In this document: one piece after another, positions 33,592 to 48,500 of the stretch
How the letters are laid out: every line of letters begins with the position of its first letter
How positions within the stretch are numbered: position 1 is the stretch's first letter
Source of the DNA: Ostrinia nubilalis
Taxonomy: Eukaryota; Arthropoda; Insecta; Lepidoptera; Crambidae
NCBI RefSeq assembly: GCF_963855985.1
Contig: NC_087117.1
Coordinates: 2,429,001-2,493,000, forward strand
DNA length: 64,000 nucleotides
Direction of reading: 5' to 3'
Position numbers and translations under genes: made by a program
The notes under the pieces: generated by a model
Database searches by the model: none
What the model was told of the DNA's origin: nothing
The model's input: the letters and a program-made list of their open reading frames with translations, nothing else

Positions 33592-36500
33592 GTATGTTTT
33601 GTTATGTAAAGAACATTATTCTAGGCTTATATGTAACATTTACAGCTTTCTAACTATGTACCGCATGCATTAGTAGCATAATACACACTGAACTCTAGAA
33701 AATTAATTAACTTTGTGCAAATGGGTCAGATTTCTTTCAAATAATTTCTTTTTTAACTCTCATGTATTGACTTTTTCTATCATTAATTAAAATTGTAAGC
33801 ATACAGCCCAATTCCAATTAGTTTTGTTTTTGTTTATGTTTTCAATTAGAATAAACTTAAAGAACTTTAAAAACTACTTAGTAATAAAATCTAAAGGTTT
33901 TGTAGTAATATGAGTGGAAGGCACACAATACCAGAAAAATACATAATTGGAAAAAAACATCCATAACATAGTTAAAATTAAATAACATAGTGTCTTTTGC
34001 CAAAAGGCCCTTGGGTCAGCAATAATCATGACAATGCCAGGATCTAATAAAAAACCATAAACTTTTGGTTTTTACATGCTCCTGTTCTCAATTAGATTCC
34101 AAGTGGATTGAATTCTTATCAATTCTACGCACATACCTCCCTCGAAACCTTCCCAACAATCAGTGCAAGGTTAGATAAGCAGGTGTTTGTGCTATTGAAA
34201 ATAATGCGATTCAATGGGATATTTTGTTGTCTACAGCCTTAATTTAGCAACAATTCAAACAATAATGTAAAATAGATTGTGTTACTTGGTTTTTGCATTA
34301 TTATAAATTAAACTACCAACAAATCATTCTGAAGAATGAAATCTGACTGTGTATAAGTGCCCTAGAAAGAGCCTATGTACCTACTGAATAATTTATTTGA
34401 TTTTTGCATTTGAAAGATTGGTTATTCAAAACATTTCTCCGCTCCGCCTTGGTGGCAACTTAACCCAGTTGTTACGGATATCCCTTTTTTCTTACGATTC
34501 CTGTGATTTTGCATATATCAGCTATTTAATGCATCAAGGCAACAGGAAAAATACAAAAAAAATTATTGGTCTTACGGAAACGCTGGAAAATGGTGTTTGA
34601 TATACGGAACGCTAGTAATATGTACGGCCACTTGTATGAACTTAGAGATAATACCTACTCTTTGCCACTTGCGTAAGTTATTAAAGTATTTGCATAAAAT
34701 ATGGAATATTCATTAATAAAATAATATTCAGAGTTAAATTGATTATTTTTCAAATTTAATTCCAGTAGTGTGAACTGTATAATTATGCCCAAAACATTTT
34801 CTGGGATAAAGGGTAATATTATATTTCTTGCAAAAAACATTGCATTTGTATCAAAGTGTGAGTTTCATAAAAACTGTGTGTTGTGACTGAATTTGTGTGG
34901 CGGAGAAAATCGCTTGGTTTTGACAGTTGGCGCAATTTTCAATGCATTTGAAGCAACTGTACTGTGGTTAGCACACTAAATTATCTCATTTACAAAAAAT
35001 AATTTCTTCATATCTTCAAACATGACTGACCCTGTCTAGAGCATAATTGGCAATCTAAGCTAACGAGATGCAGTATTCTTCATCATCACTGGATGAAGAA
35101 TTCCCTAGTGATTTCTATGTGGGCTCTCATTTGTAATCCAGGCAAATCTATTTTCACTTTATTTTCATCACCATAGTTTTCTTTGGTTAAGTTACCCTTA
35201 CAATTTTCCGGATTTTCCGTCGGGAAAATTGTGATTGAGTTAGGGATACACTCATCTTAATTTTTCTCCAATTCTTCAATCATGGCTTTTAAAGGAAATG
35301 GCCTCGAAGGCAGGCCCTAAGACAACAAAATACCGCAGTTCATATTACTAGCGTTCCTTATACGGATCACTAAGTTTAACGTTGAATTAGTAACAGTTAC
35401 TATAAAAATGTTTATAATTATGCTATCGATTTACAAAAAGTGGGCTACAAACTTTCATATTTCGACAAGAAATACTTTAGAATAAATACTTATCATGTTT
35501 GTATTCACCTTGAAAAAGTCATCGTAAAATTTACTAAAACAACAAAACGCTTACGATTGAAATGTGACACCCAATGGAGAACAGAACACCTTTGATGGAC
35601 AAAGGGACCCCACAGGAATCGTATAACATAAACAATGTTATCAGAAACCACCCTCATTGTTTATAATAATTTAATTTTTATGTTGATCCGTATATCAAAC
35701 GCTAGTAACAAGTGGGTTAAAGAAAGAAAGAAAAAAATAAATTTATTTGGTACTAAACTGGGCTTTGATATGCCTTTTATGATTTTTAAAATTATTGTAA
35801 GAAATAATATTTAAACCAAATATTAATACTGACAGGATAAAATTGCATATTTTTATCTTTCATTGACCATGTGTTTAATACTCTGGGTCTGGTAAACCAG
35901 GTCAAGAGTAAAATAACTAGATAATAAAAGTGTGAATATTAACATAACTATTCCGTATACATATCATAAAATTTACTTGTTGATTAAAGTTAAACAAAGT
36001 CTATCTTATTTATTTAATTAATTTACTGATTCATAAAGTATTGTAAATGACTTGTCAACCAATGAGGATCATTTCGATTTTTAGCTGTGAATGCAGATTT
36101 ATAGGGCTAAGAAATCCTTAATACACAGTCCAAAAATTTTTGTTCTACGACAAAAATTGACGAAGTTATGGCCAAATTACTAAAAAAGTTCACTTACCGC
36201 CCGGCGCGGGGACGATGACGTCACTATATCCGATCCGAACGCTGCCGGCGTACTGCGTGGATAGAAAATATTTTTTTCTAGCCAAACTATCAGTTTTAGA
36301 GAAAAACTTGTAATGACATTTATTCATCAGAATAAAGCAAGCTATCGATAGGTAATTTTTAAAAACAGAAATTGTGAAAAATAACGAAAAAAATTCATAC
36401 GCTCATACGATTCAATGGAACGCAGAGACGCGATTGGGGTCTCCGCGGTGGTATATTTGGCGATTTATTGAAATAAAGTGTTCCTAAGTGTTGTTAGAGT

Positions 36501-39500
36501 CATATCTTCTTCCAAGTAAAATATAAAAATGTATAAGTATTAATTTATTTACTTCTAACAATAAGGTATAGCTGAGGCAGATACACTCTGCCTAGGCTAC
36601 AAGACATTGCTATGAAGATCATTTCGATGTACACGCAATACCTACCTGTTATTTAGTTTTTCTGAGTTAAACCTACGTACCTACCTATCTATTCGCCGTT
36701 CCCATGGGCGGGTCAGCTGCTGCAGGAAAGGACAGCTGCTCCCTCCTGGAAATCTATTTAATCTTAGCCTAGAAGCTGGGTATGACTCCCCCGCCCCCCT
36801 CCTCTCCCCAGGTCATAAGCATAAGCTAGATATGACTCCCCTTCGGCCAGAAGCTGGATATGACACCCCCCCCCATGCCAGAAATGCCAGAAACTGGGTA
36901 TGACTTGATAGATTACTTTATTTTGATGAATAAATGTTATTAAAAGTTTTTTTCTAAAACTGATAGTTTAGCTGGAAAAAATATTTTCCATCCCAATAGT
37001 ACGCCGGCTGCGCTCGATTCGGATACAGTGACGTCACGCGGCCCTGCGTACGTTGACTTTTAGCGGCAAAAACGGCCTATGTTTATTACTTAATATCTTC
37101 GTAAGTAATGGTCCGATTTGGATAATTCAAAAAGATATATCTTTCTTATGTCTTAAAGATTAACGTAGATACTAGTTTTATTGAATTTTCTACAACAGTA
37201 CTGATCCTCATTAGAAAAACAAACACTTTGATACTTCAATAAATGTGTTAAGTAAATAGATAATTAGCAATCAACAATAATAAAGACACTTTATTGTATC
37301 TAGCTAGACACGCGGCAGTGTCAAGCCATGTTCAAGCAAAGGAACTGGCTAGCCAGCGCCAAGTGTAATATTACACGAACAATAAAAATTAAATGTTGTC
37401 TGATGTGCTGTTGACTGAATAATCGTTGTAAACTCCTATTAAGAGCACACTAATGCAAATAAATAGTTAGAATGAAGACATTAAACGGACCTTTTCAAGG
37501 CGAGAGTGAATAGGCACTTACAGGGCAGATATGTACCATCCTAGACTGCATCTCACTTAACACCAGGTGAGATTGAGGGGATATACCTGCCTTGTCTTGC
37601 ATAAAAAAATTCTCATTGGATTTGTCTCATATGAGTATTTATTCTCTTCCAGACTAGAATGGAAGCCGCTCATCGAGTCAAACGTAGCGCTCGGCGTCAC
37701 ATCAGGCAAATGGTCGCGCGAAGAACAACTTTTACTGGAAAGGCAGAGAGTGGCCGCTTGGGGAATCGCATCATACGAACTACATGCAGCCACCGGACGG
37801 GTCTTATTCCCGTGCGCTTCGTCGCTGTTCGTAGCCGAAGAAGGACCTAATCAGGTAACTAACGATAGCGCGATGTAAAATGTAACAGCGCCATCTCTTG
37901 ATCAAACTTAAAACTTTATGGTTTCTTTAGCAGTACTGTAGAGAAGTGAGAAGCTTCTAGTTTTTCTCCAGTTTCCGCCTTTAGTCCCCCGCTCATCACA
38001 GGCGACGTAGCAGACAGCAGAATAGCGCCATCTCTTAATCAAACTCGAAACTCAATTGTCTCCCGCAGTCACTTGCCCTAGTCTCCCGCTCGCTCAGCAC
38101 AGGCGACATAGCATAACAACGCCATCTCTTGATCAAACTCAGAACTTTATTCTCTCGCAGTCGCCTCCCTTAGTCCCTCGCTCGCTCAGCACAGGCGGGG
38201 GCTGCGCCCTTACGCCCGCTATGTGCCCGCGGGTGCCGGCGCTGGTGGCTCACGCGGCGAGGGCGACTTTATAAGATCCCTTTTATATTCTAAAATACCA
38301 ATATTCCACAGTCATTAGTCGCGTTCTCTTGTGGAGCTCCGAAATCAGTCACTATTTTTACAGACCAAGGTATCACAGTCACTACTGAACTACGTGTAGA
38401 GAAGTGAAAAGGTTAGGTATTGTTTTTCTCTCCAGTCTCCGCCTTTATATCCTCGCTCACTCAGCACAGGCGACGTAGTAGACAGCAGATAAGCGCCATC
38501 TCTTGATCAAACTCAGAAGTTTATTGTCTCCAGTCTCCGCCCCTAGTCTCCCGCACTCGCTCACGCGACGCATGCGACGTATAGCAAAACAGCGCCATCT
38601 CTTGATCAAACTCAGGACTTGATTGTTTCTCTAGCAGTACTGTAGAGAAGTGAAAAAGTTATTATTTGTCTCCAGTCTCCGCCACTAGTGCCTCGCTCGC
38701 TCAGCACAGGCGGGGGCTGCGCCCTTACGCCCGCCATGTGCCCGCGGGCGCCGGCGCTGGTGGCTCACGCGGCGCATGCGACGTATAGCAGACCAACGCC
38801 ATCTCTTGATCAAACTAAGTACTTGTTTCTCTAGCAGTACTGTAGAGAAGTGGAAAAGTTATTGTTTCTCTCCAGTCTCCGCCTTTAGTTCCTCGCTCAC
38901 TCAGCACATTCGACGTAGTAGACATAGCAGAATATAAGAATAGCGCCATCTCTTGATCAAACTCAGAACTATGTTATCTCCCGCAGTCGCCCCCCCTGGT
39001 CTCCCGCGCTCGCTCAACACATTTATATCAGCGCCATCTCTTGCTCAAACTCAGAACTATTAGTCCCTCGCTGGCTCAGTACAGGCGACATAAATAAAGC
39101 ATAACAACGCCATCTCTTGCTCAAACTCAAAACTTTATTGTCTCCAGTCTCCGCCCCTAGTCTCCCGCTCGCTCATGACATGCGACGTTTAACAGAACAA
39201 CGCCATCTCTTGATAAAACTCGGAACTTGATTGTTTCTCTAGCAGTACTGTAGAGAAGTGAAAAAGTTATTGTTTTTCTCTCCAGTCTCCGCCCCTAGTG
39301 CCTCGCTCGCTCATTACAGGGGATGTAGCAGACATAGCAAAATAGCGCCATCTCTTGATCCGCCTCCGCTTTTATTTGTCCGGAAAAAACCAAATGATAC
39401 CGCGATGTAAAACAGTACAGCGCCATCTCTTGATAAAACTCAGGACTTTATTCTCCCGCAGTCGCCTCCCCTAGTCCCTCGCTCGCTCAACACATTTATA

Positions 39501-42500
39501 TCAGCGCCATTTCTTGCTCAAACTCAGAACTATTAGTCTCTCGCTCGCTCAGTACAGGCGACATGAATAAAGCATAACAACGCCATCTCTTAATCAAACT
39601 CAGAACTTTATTCTCCCGCAGTCTCCGCCCCTAGTGCCTCGCTCGCTCAGCACAGGCGGGGGCTGCGCCCTCACGCCCGCTATGTGCCCGCGGGCGCCGG
39701 CGCTGGTGGCTCACGCGGCGCGAGGCGACTTTATAAGATCCCTTTAATACTCTAAAATACTAATATTTCATAGTCATTAGTCGCGTTCTCTTGTGGAGCT
39801 CCGAAATCGGTCACTATTTTTACAGGCCAACGTATCAGTCACTACTGAAATCAACCAATTGCCGAGGTCATGACTCCAATCGCTTATATTTACTCAGAAA
39901 AAAAAAACAAAATGATACCAGCTCTTGATCAAACTCAGATTTTAATTGTCTTGCGCAGTCGCCATCCCTAGTCCCTCGTTTTCAGCACAGGCAACATAGC
40001 AGAATAGCGCCATCTCTTGATCAAACGCAGAACTTTATTCTCCCGCAGTCTCCGCCATTAGACCCCCGCTCGCTCAGCACATTCGACGTAGCAGACATAG
40101 CAGAATAGCGCCATCTCTTGATCAAACTCAGAACTTTACTGTCTCCAGTCTCCGCCCCTAGTCTCCCGCACTCGCTCACGCGACGCATGCGACGTATAGC
40201 AAAACAGCGCCATCTCTTGATCAAACTTAGTACTTGTTTCTCTAGCAGTGCTGTAGAGAAGTAAAAAGCTTCGTTTTTTTCTCTCCAGTCTCCCCCACTA
40301 GTCCCCTGCGCGCTCATCATAGACGACATAGCAGAATAGCGCCATCTCTTGATCAAACTCAGAACTTGATTGTTTCTCTAGCAGTACTCTAGAGAAGTGA
40401 AAAGCTTCTTGTTTTTCTCTCCAGTCGCCGCCATTAGTCCCTCGCTCGCTCAGCATAGGCGGGGGCTGCGCCCTTACGCCCGCTATGTGCCCGCGGGCGC
40501 CGGCGCTAGTGGCTCACGCGGCGCATGCGACGTATAGCAAAACAGCGCCATCTCTTAATCAAACTCGAAACTCAATTGTCTCCCGCAGTCGCTTCCCCTA
40601 GTCTCCCGCACTCGCTCACGCGACGCATGCGATGTATAGCAAAACAGCGCCATCTCTTGATAAAACTCGGAACTTTATTCTCCCGCAGTCTCCGCCCCTA
40701 GTGCCTCGCTCGCTCAGCACAGGCGGGGGCTGTGCCCTTACGCCCGCTATGTGCCCGCGGGCGCCGGCGCTGGTGGCTCACGCAGCGCGCGGCGACGTAT
40801 AGCAAAACAGCGCCATCTCTTGATCAAACTCAGAACTTTATTCTCTCCAGTCGCCGCCCCTAGTCCCTCGCTCGCTCAGCACAGGCGGGGGCTGCGCCCT
40901 TACGCCCGCTATGTGTCCGCGGGCGCCGGCGCTGGTGGCTCACGCGGCGAGAGGCGACGTATAGTAAAACAGCGCCATCTCTTGATCAAATTCAGAACTT
41001 TATTGTTTCTCTAGCAGTACTTGTAGAGAAGTGAAAAAGTTATTGTTTCTCTCCAGTCTCCGCCTTTATATCCTCGCTCACTCAGCACAAGCGACGTAGC
41101 AGACATAGCAGAATAGCGCCATCTCTTAATCAAACTCGAAACTCAATTGTCTCCCGCAGTCGCTTCCCCTAGTCTCCCGCTCGCTAAGCACAGGCGACGT
41201 AGCATAACAACGCCATCTCTTGCTCAAACTCGGAACTTGATTATTTCTCTAGCAGTGCTGTAGAGAAGTGAAAAAGTTATTATTTGTCTCCAGTCGCCTC
41301 CCCTAGTGCCTCGCTCGCTCAGCACAGCCGACGTAGCAGGCATAGCAGAATATAAGAATAGCGCCATCTCTTGATCAAACTTAGTACTTGTTTCTCTAGC
41401 AGAAAAGTTTTTTGTTTTTCTCAGTCGCCGCCATTACTCCCCCGCTCGCTCAGCACAGGCGGGGGCTGCGCCCTTACGCCCGCCATGTGCCCGCGGGCGC
41501 CGGCGCTGGTGGCTCACGCGGCGCATGCGACGTATAGCAAAACAGCGCCATCTCTTGATCAAACTCAGAACTTTTTCTCTCCAGTCGCCGCCCCTAGTCC
41601 CTCGCTCTCAGCACAGGCGACATAGCATAACAACGCCATCTCTGGATCAAACTCAGAACTTTATTCTCCCGCAGTCGCCTCCCCTAGTCCCTCGCTCGCT
41701 CAGCACAGGCGGGGGCTGCGCCCTTACGCCCGCCATGTGCCCGCGGGCGCCGGCGCTGGTGGCTCACGCGGCGCGCGGCGACGTATGGCTGGCGGGAGCG
41801 GTGGCGCGGCCTGCGAGGCTCACGTACGCTGCTAAAGGACACCATCCTGACAGGTTAGTTGTTTTAATTTTAAACTTTCGCGTTCCATTTGAACTAAGAT
41901 GGTCATAATGCGACATTTTTATCTGAGTAATAGATCGTTCCATCCACGAAGACGCGGACCACCATTCTTCCGTTAATTTTTAAGTGTTATCATCATCATC
42001 ATTTCAGCCATAGGACTGATGAGTATCCACTGCTGAACATAGGCCTCCCCCAATGCTTTCCACGTTGATCGATTGGTAGCGGCCTGCGTCCAGCGCTTCC
42101 CTGCTACCTTTACGATGTCGTCGATCCACCTTGTGGATTGTGTCGTCGTACGAGGTGGACGTCCCACGCTGCGTTTTCCGTTGTTATCTTTCCGGTCATA
42201 AGTGTTATCGGTACACGCTAAATTATCCATGAGTGCACACGCACGCTACAATAGTCAATAATGCCGCTCAGATTGCTCGGATCAAACTCCCCGCACCCCG
42301 CGCGACCGAGACCAAAAATGGTGGGGCGCGTCTTCGTGCGTGGAACGATCTACATATTTACTCACGGCTTGACGTTTCGGCTACTGCTAGTGCCGTGCTG
42401 CAGCCGAAACGTCTAGCTGTGAGTACATATGTAACTCAGATAAAAAAATATCACTTGAGACCCGGTTTTCTATATTCAATCCTAATCCAAATCGTAACCG

Positions 42501-45500
42501 CATAAAAAATTATGGATATTTGATCGAAAACAGATTCAAATTTGACATTTGCAATCCGGATTTTGGACACGGATTGAATATGGGAAACGGGTGATAGCAG
42601 ACCTGTCAACTCGAAAAGGGATCAACACCATATTGGCTTTCGCGAGCTGTCATCGCCTTTCGCGAGCTTGCATGACCTGTCGCGCCATTAATCCCGCAAA
42701 AAACTGATCAGTTACTGACATAACACTAAGCTAACGGTAGTTTCTTTTCTGGAAACTAGATGGCGCTGTCTTTAAGTTATACCGCGGTGTCAAAGCGAAG
42801 TCCTAGTGAATCAACAAATGTCCCCAGGTTAGCAGACGACCCCAGGCAGGCGGGCGTACCGTGCTACGTCACGCAGGAAGAGTTCTCGCGGTATACCGGC
42901 TTCTGGTGGCAGCCGAAGTCTGACGGTGAGCATATACTTGCATACAGGGTGTCCCAGAATGGATGAATCAAACTGCTATGGGAGGTATTGCCCGTATTCA
43001 CAAACATTACTATGAAGTCGCGTGGACGCACAGGGTGACACACGAACCAATCACCGAGCTCTATTCTACGTTGTGCGTTCGATTTGCTGCTTTACTTAAG
43101 CAAGCATTGTTTGTGAATCCGGACTATACCTCTGACCATCCCCCTAAAATATGAAAAAAATAATATAACGCAAACCCTGTATTTATGTATTTTGTATGTG
43201 TTACCATATGGGTAACTTAAAAATTAGGGATTGATAGTGAAAACGTGCATTAGACACTGGATGAACCCGTCGAAATATCCTGTTTTCGCCTAAGATATTT
43301 CTTGTATAAATTGCTTGTTTTTCACAGATGACGTGTTCAGAATAGTGTACGAGGAAGTCGACGAGAGCGACGTGAAGATATTCAGCTTCCCTTCTTCGCA
43401 GAATAGCAGCGGGGAGGTCGAGGAGTTCAGGTTGGTTGTAAACACTCATTAATTCCTGCTAGCTCATTGGTACCCAAACTTATTTGAGACGCGCCCCCTT
43501 TCGACCATACAAAAAACATTTACATTTTAAAGGTCTTTGCGCCTCCCCTGGGGTGCACGCCCCCCACTTTGAACCAATGTACTAGGTGGACCGACGATCT
43601 TGTTAAGGTCGCTAGAAGAACCTGGATGCGGGCAGTGCAGGACCGTTCATTGTGGAAAACCTTGGGGGAGGCCTTTGTCCAGCAGTGGTCGTCATTTGGC
43701 TGAAACGAACGAACTCATTAACTGCCTCCATGGTTTATTGATACCACCACATATTATTGAATCGAGATTATTTTCTTAAGAAATCTAATCGACATTTTAT
43801 TTGTTTGATTTTTAATTTTGATCAAAATTATATTTACGAATTTTCATAATAATCATAAAACTCATTCATTTTTGCAAATAAGCCTTTACAAAGTAGTTTA
43901 CACGTCCCAGTATTAACCCTACCACTGCTTCGGGACAATAAATGGTGTTGAAACCTGGGATTAGACACATCATAACTACATAATTAAACACACATATTCG
44001 TAAAGAGATTTTATTGCCATAGAACAATGGGCATTACTATGAGGCCTCACAGTGCGCGTGTACGCACAGGGTCACACACGAACCTATCACAGAGCTGTAT
44101 TCAACGCTGTGCGTTCGATTTGCTGCTTCACTTAAGTAAGCATCTTTGTGAGTACGGGAGTCAGTCAGTCACTATTGTCAGCCTCTTTTTCAAGGGTTTA
44201 CAAGTACAGTTGTGAATCACTGAACCGTCCTAGCTATGAAATTGTCAGGAGGGCGCTACTATCATATCGGGTCGTTAGTTCCGATTTTTGCCACGTTAAA
44301 CAACATCGTCGGTCCATCTTGTGGATGGACGTTCCACGCTGCGTTTGCCGATATGTCGCCTCCACTCCAGAACCTTGCTGCCCCATCAGCCATCAATTCT
44401 GTGTACTGTGCCCTTTCCATTGCCACTTTAGCTTTGCTAATCCGTTGGTTTTTGTAATAAATGTTTCTTTCTTTCTTTCAAATTGGTACGAAGTTCGCCG
44501 GGTATTTATCAGCTGAACTAATTCTATACCGCAGGTTTCCCCGCGCTGGTACTCCAAACGCCAAATCTGTGCTGAAGATGGTGACCTTCCGTCTCCAGAA
44601 AGCCTCGCCCACAACCGTTCTGGATTACTACCATGAAGGCTCGGCTGATGCGCCAGGTATGTGATGATATAAGACTTGATTTACACACTCACACATAAAT
44701 AAATAAATAAATAAATAAATAAATCTTTGGACAATTTCACACAGCGCCAGCTAGTCCCAAAGTAAGCAACTTAATGCTTGTGTTATAAAAGTGAAAATGA
44801 AGGAACTCACCACCACCCATGGTTCTTCCTGGCTCACGGCGTACGAACCGAATCTCGGGAGAGCGCGCGGGTACTTGCTCTGGGCTCTTTTCCCCGGGCG
44901 CTTTGCTTGACTCCCTACAAATGGCAATGCCAGATTTTGTATGGAAGGTGGCGTCTTTTTTTTTCGCGCGGCCATCGACCAAACTTTGTTTTTTGATTAC
45001 AAAATAGTGTAATAAACCAAACTTACTATGGCATGTATACCTCTAAACTCAGTCTGAACTGAGTTACGAGCATTAGAAGTTGATGATTTTACATACTAGA
45101 TTTGCTTTTTGCGCGCAAGTTTTGTAAGCGCAAGTTTTGTAAGAAATTGCAACAAAATATTGCGCTATTTTCTTATAGCGCTGATTCTGCTCCATCCTGA
45201 TATCTGGAGCCTTTAATGGATGGCATTGTTTGTTTACACATACAATGTCACTATTTTGTTGCAATTTCTTACAAAACATGCGCGCAAAAAGCAAATCTAG
45301 TATGTAAAATCATCAACTTCTAATGCTCGTAACTCAGTTCAGACTGAGTTTAGAGGTATATATGTCATAGTAAGTTTGGTTTATTACACTATTTTGTCAT
45401 CAAAAAACAAGGTTTGGTCGATGGCCGCGCGAAAAAAAAAGACGCCAATTTCCGGCATTGTCTTTTATCTGATCCATGTCCCTTCTCATAGTCAATTCTC

Positions 45501-48500
45501 CCCCTTCTGGGGCTTGACACCACAAATACGGTACTTCGCGTCGGGCTGCTATCGTTGATAAATGTCATCACTTCTCATAATTTCGCCTGATTGTGTGCCA
45601 GGAGTGCGCGAACCAGTTACTGCGACTACTCGTGAGGTCCTGGTGATGAACAGGTCCTTGCTCGAATGAAGGAACTGTAAAACTATGTGTAAAGTGATAA
45701 TAATATTTATGTTTTTGGTACAATAATAAACGCACAAGACACATTAGCCGAAGCCACGATAGCCGAACGGTGAAGGTATCGGACTGACTGACTCGTGATC
45801 CGAGGAACATGGGTTCGATCCCCGCCGCTGCTCGATTATTGTGGTAAACCCACTTATGACACAAACATATTAAGCTTACCATGAGGGAGTAACGAGTCTA
45901 TTTAAAAAAAACATTTCAGTAAGCCCCGGCTTCCACCAAAGCGGAGCAGAGCGGAGAAGTATTGGGCGGACTAATTTTTCTACCGAATTTAAATAGAATT
46001 TCGGAGCGGAGCTGTGCGTAGCGGAGAGAAAATAATTATATCTGATTGGTTATTCAAAAACTTCTCCGCTCCACACTGCAGAATCTCTCTGCTTGATGGT
46101 ATAGTCTTGTTTTCTCTTGTAATATTGCCTTATATTTTCAGTACTGGACAGTGACTCCACAGAAGTGACGGATATCCGATGGTACGAACTGCGAACACCC
46201 TTGAAGGAAGCGTTCCCGTGGTTTGAGTACTTAGCCAGAGTGGGGTGGACGCCTTGTGGGAAATTGTGAGTTTATTCTTTACTAGCTGTGCCCCTCGGTG
46301 TTACCCGCGGTAAAACGTAACGTATGTGTTAATCCAGGATATCAGCTAGCTCTATACCAAATTTCATTGAAATCGCTCCAGCCGTTTAGATGTGAAGAAG
46401 TAACAAACATACATACTCACAAATTCGCCTTTATAGTGTCATAGCTGTACCCGCGACTTCGTACGCGTTAAAATAGTTTGAATATTTTTTCCCGTTTTTG
46501 CAACATTTTTCTTTACTGCTCCGCCCCTATTGGCTGTAGGGTGATGTTATACAGGGTGGAAACGATAAGTGATCTCACTCGATTATTTCTAAACTATACA
46601 ATATCGAAAAACTGGTTACTGATTCTGAAAGTGCTTCATAAGTTTAACTTCTATCAATCTGTATCAATAAATAGGTTACAGAACGAACTGGATCTATCCG
46701 AAAATTCAGTGTTTTTAGCTTCCATATATTTAGCAATAGAAGGCATCTTCGAACAATATTGGTAGTGTTAAAAAAGTTTAATTAAATATAGATCGTTTCA
46801 TCCACGAAGACGCGCCCCACCAATTTTTGGTCTCGGTCGCGCTGGGTGCGTATCCGAGCAATCCGAGCGGCATTATTGTAGTGTGCGTGTGCACTCATGG
46901 ATTATTTAGCGTGTACACCCCCATTCTTCCGCTAATGTTTGGGTGTTATACTCAAACATTAGCACGTCTTTCACCCACTTTCACCCACTATAGGACTCTG
47001 TATACGTATTTTTTACACCCGGTATTCATTATAACAAACCTTCTTTCCAGCGTCTGGGTGCAACTCCTGGATCGCAAGCAGCAGCGTTTAGAGTTGGCCC
47101 TCATCCCGGTGGAACAGTTCAGCACACCAGTCACTTACGAGAACGCACCGCCGCACCTACGGAACCCCTCGCCGGTCGCTAAGGAACCCTTGGATCAGGT
47201 ACTCTACGTTTTAGGAATAACATTGGATTCATAACTCCGGTGGAACAGTTCAGTACACCAGTCACTTACGAGAATGCACCGCCGCACCTACGGAACCCCT
47301 CGCCGGTGGCTAAGGAACCCTTGGATCAGGTACTTGACGTTTTAGGAATAACTCTAAATCCAAAATTTCAGTGGAACAGTTCAGTACAACCGGTCACTTA
47401 CGAGAACGCACCGCCGCACCTTCGGAACCTCTCGCCGATGGCTAAGGAACCCTTGGATCAGGTACTTAACGTTTTAGGAGTAACCCTGGACTCAAAACTC
47501 CAATGGTCGCACTCACGTACTTACGGAACCCCCCGCCCGTGCCTAAGGAACCCTTGGAATAGGTAGTCAATAATAATTTAGGAATAATCCTGGATTCAAA
47601 AGTCCAGTGGACCCCCAGTGGAGTAGTTCAGTACACCACTTACGAGAACGCACCGCCGCACCTACGGAACCCTCGCCGGTGGCTAAGGAACCCCTGGATC
47701 AGGTACTCTAACCGTATATTAGGAATAATGGATTCAAAACTCCAATTTTCGCACTCACGTACTTACGGAACCCCTCGCCGGTGGCTAAGGAACCCTTGGA
47801 TCAGGTACTTAAGGTTTTAGGAATAACTAAATCCAAAATTCCAGTGGAACAGTTCAGTACAACCGGTCACTTACGAGAACGCACCGCCGCACCTACGGAA
47901 CCCATCGCCGGTGGCTAAGGAACCCTTGGATCAGGTACTTAACGTTTTAGGAATAACTCTAAATCCAAAACTCCAGTAGACCCCGAGTCGAGCAGTTCAG
48001 TACACCAGTCACGAGAACGCACCGCCGCACCTAAGGAACCCTCCGCCGGTCGCTAAGGAACCCTTGGAACAGGTACTTATTATTTTAGGAATAACCCTTG
48101 ATTCCAAACTCCAATGATCGCACTCACGTACTTACGGAACCCCCCGCCGGTTGCTAAGGAACCCTCGGAACTCTAACTGTATTCTTAGTAATTACTCTGG
48201 ATCCAAAACTCCAGTGGACCCCCAGTCGAGTAGTTCAGTACACCAGTCACTTACGAGAACGCACCGCCGCACCTACAGAACCCCTTCTCGGTGGCTAAGG
48301 AACCCTTGGATCAGGTACTATAACCGTATATTAGGAATAATGGCTTCAAAATTAAAATTTTCTCGACTCTTTCTTGCAACATTGGCTTTCGCAGAATACC
48401 AGTGTTTTGTTCTGGGTTCTACCTGCATGACATATGCTGAGCGGTTGCCATTGTTGACTCTATTTAGAGTCAAAAAGGCATTTAGGCTGGGTTGCACCAT

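Noticed and set aside
37855..41674. CRISPR-like array of short repeats with spacers
   Set aside because: Unit lengths vary, spacers are related to each other, no cas genes are present, and the sequence is an animal intron containing parts of exon 3.
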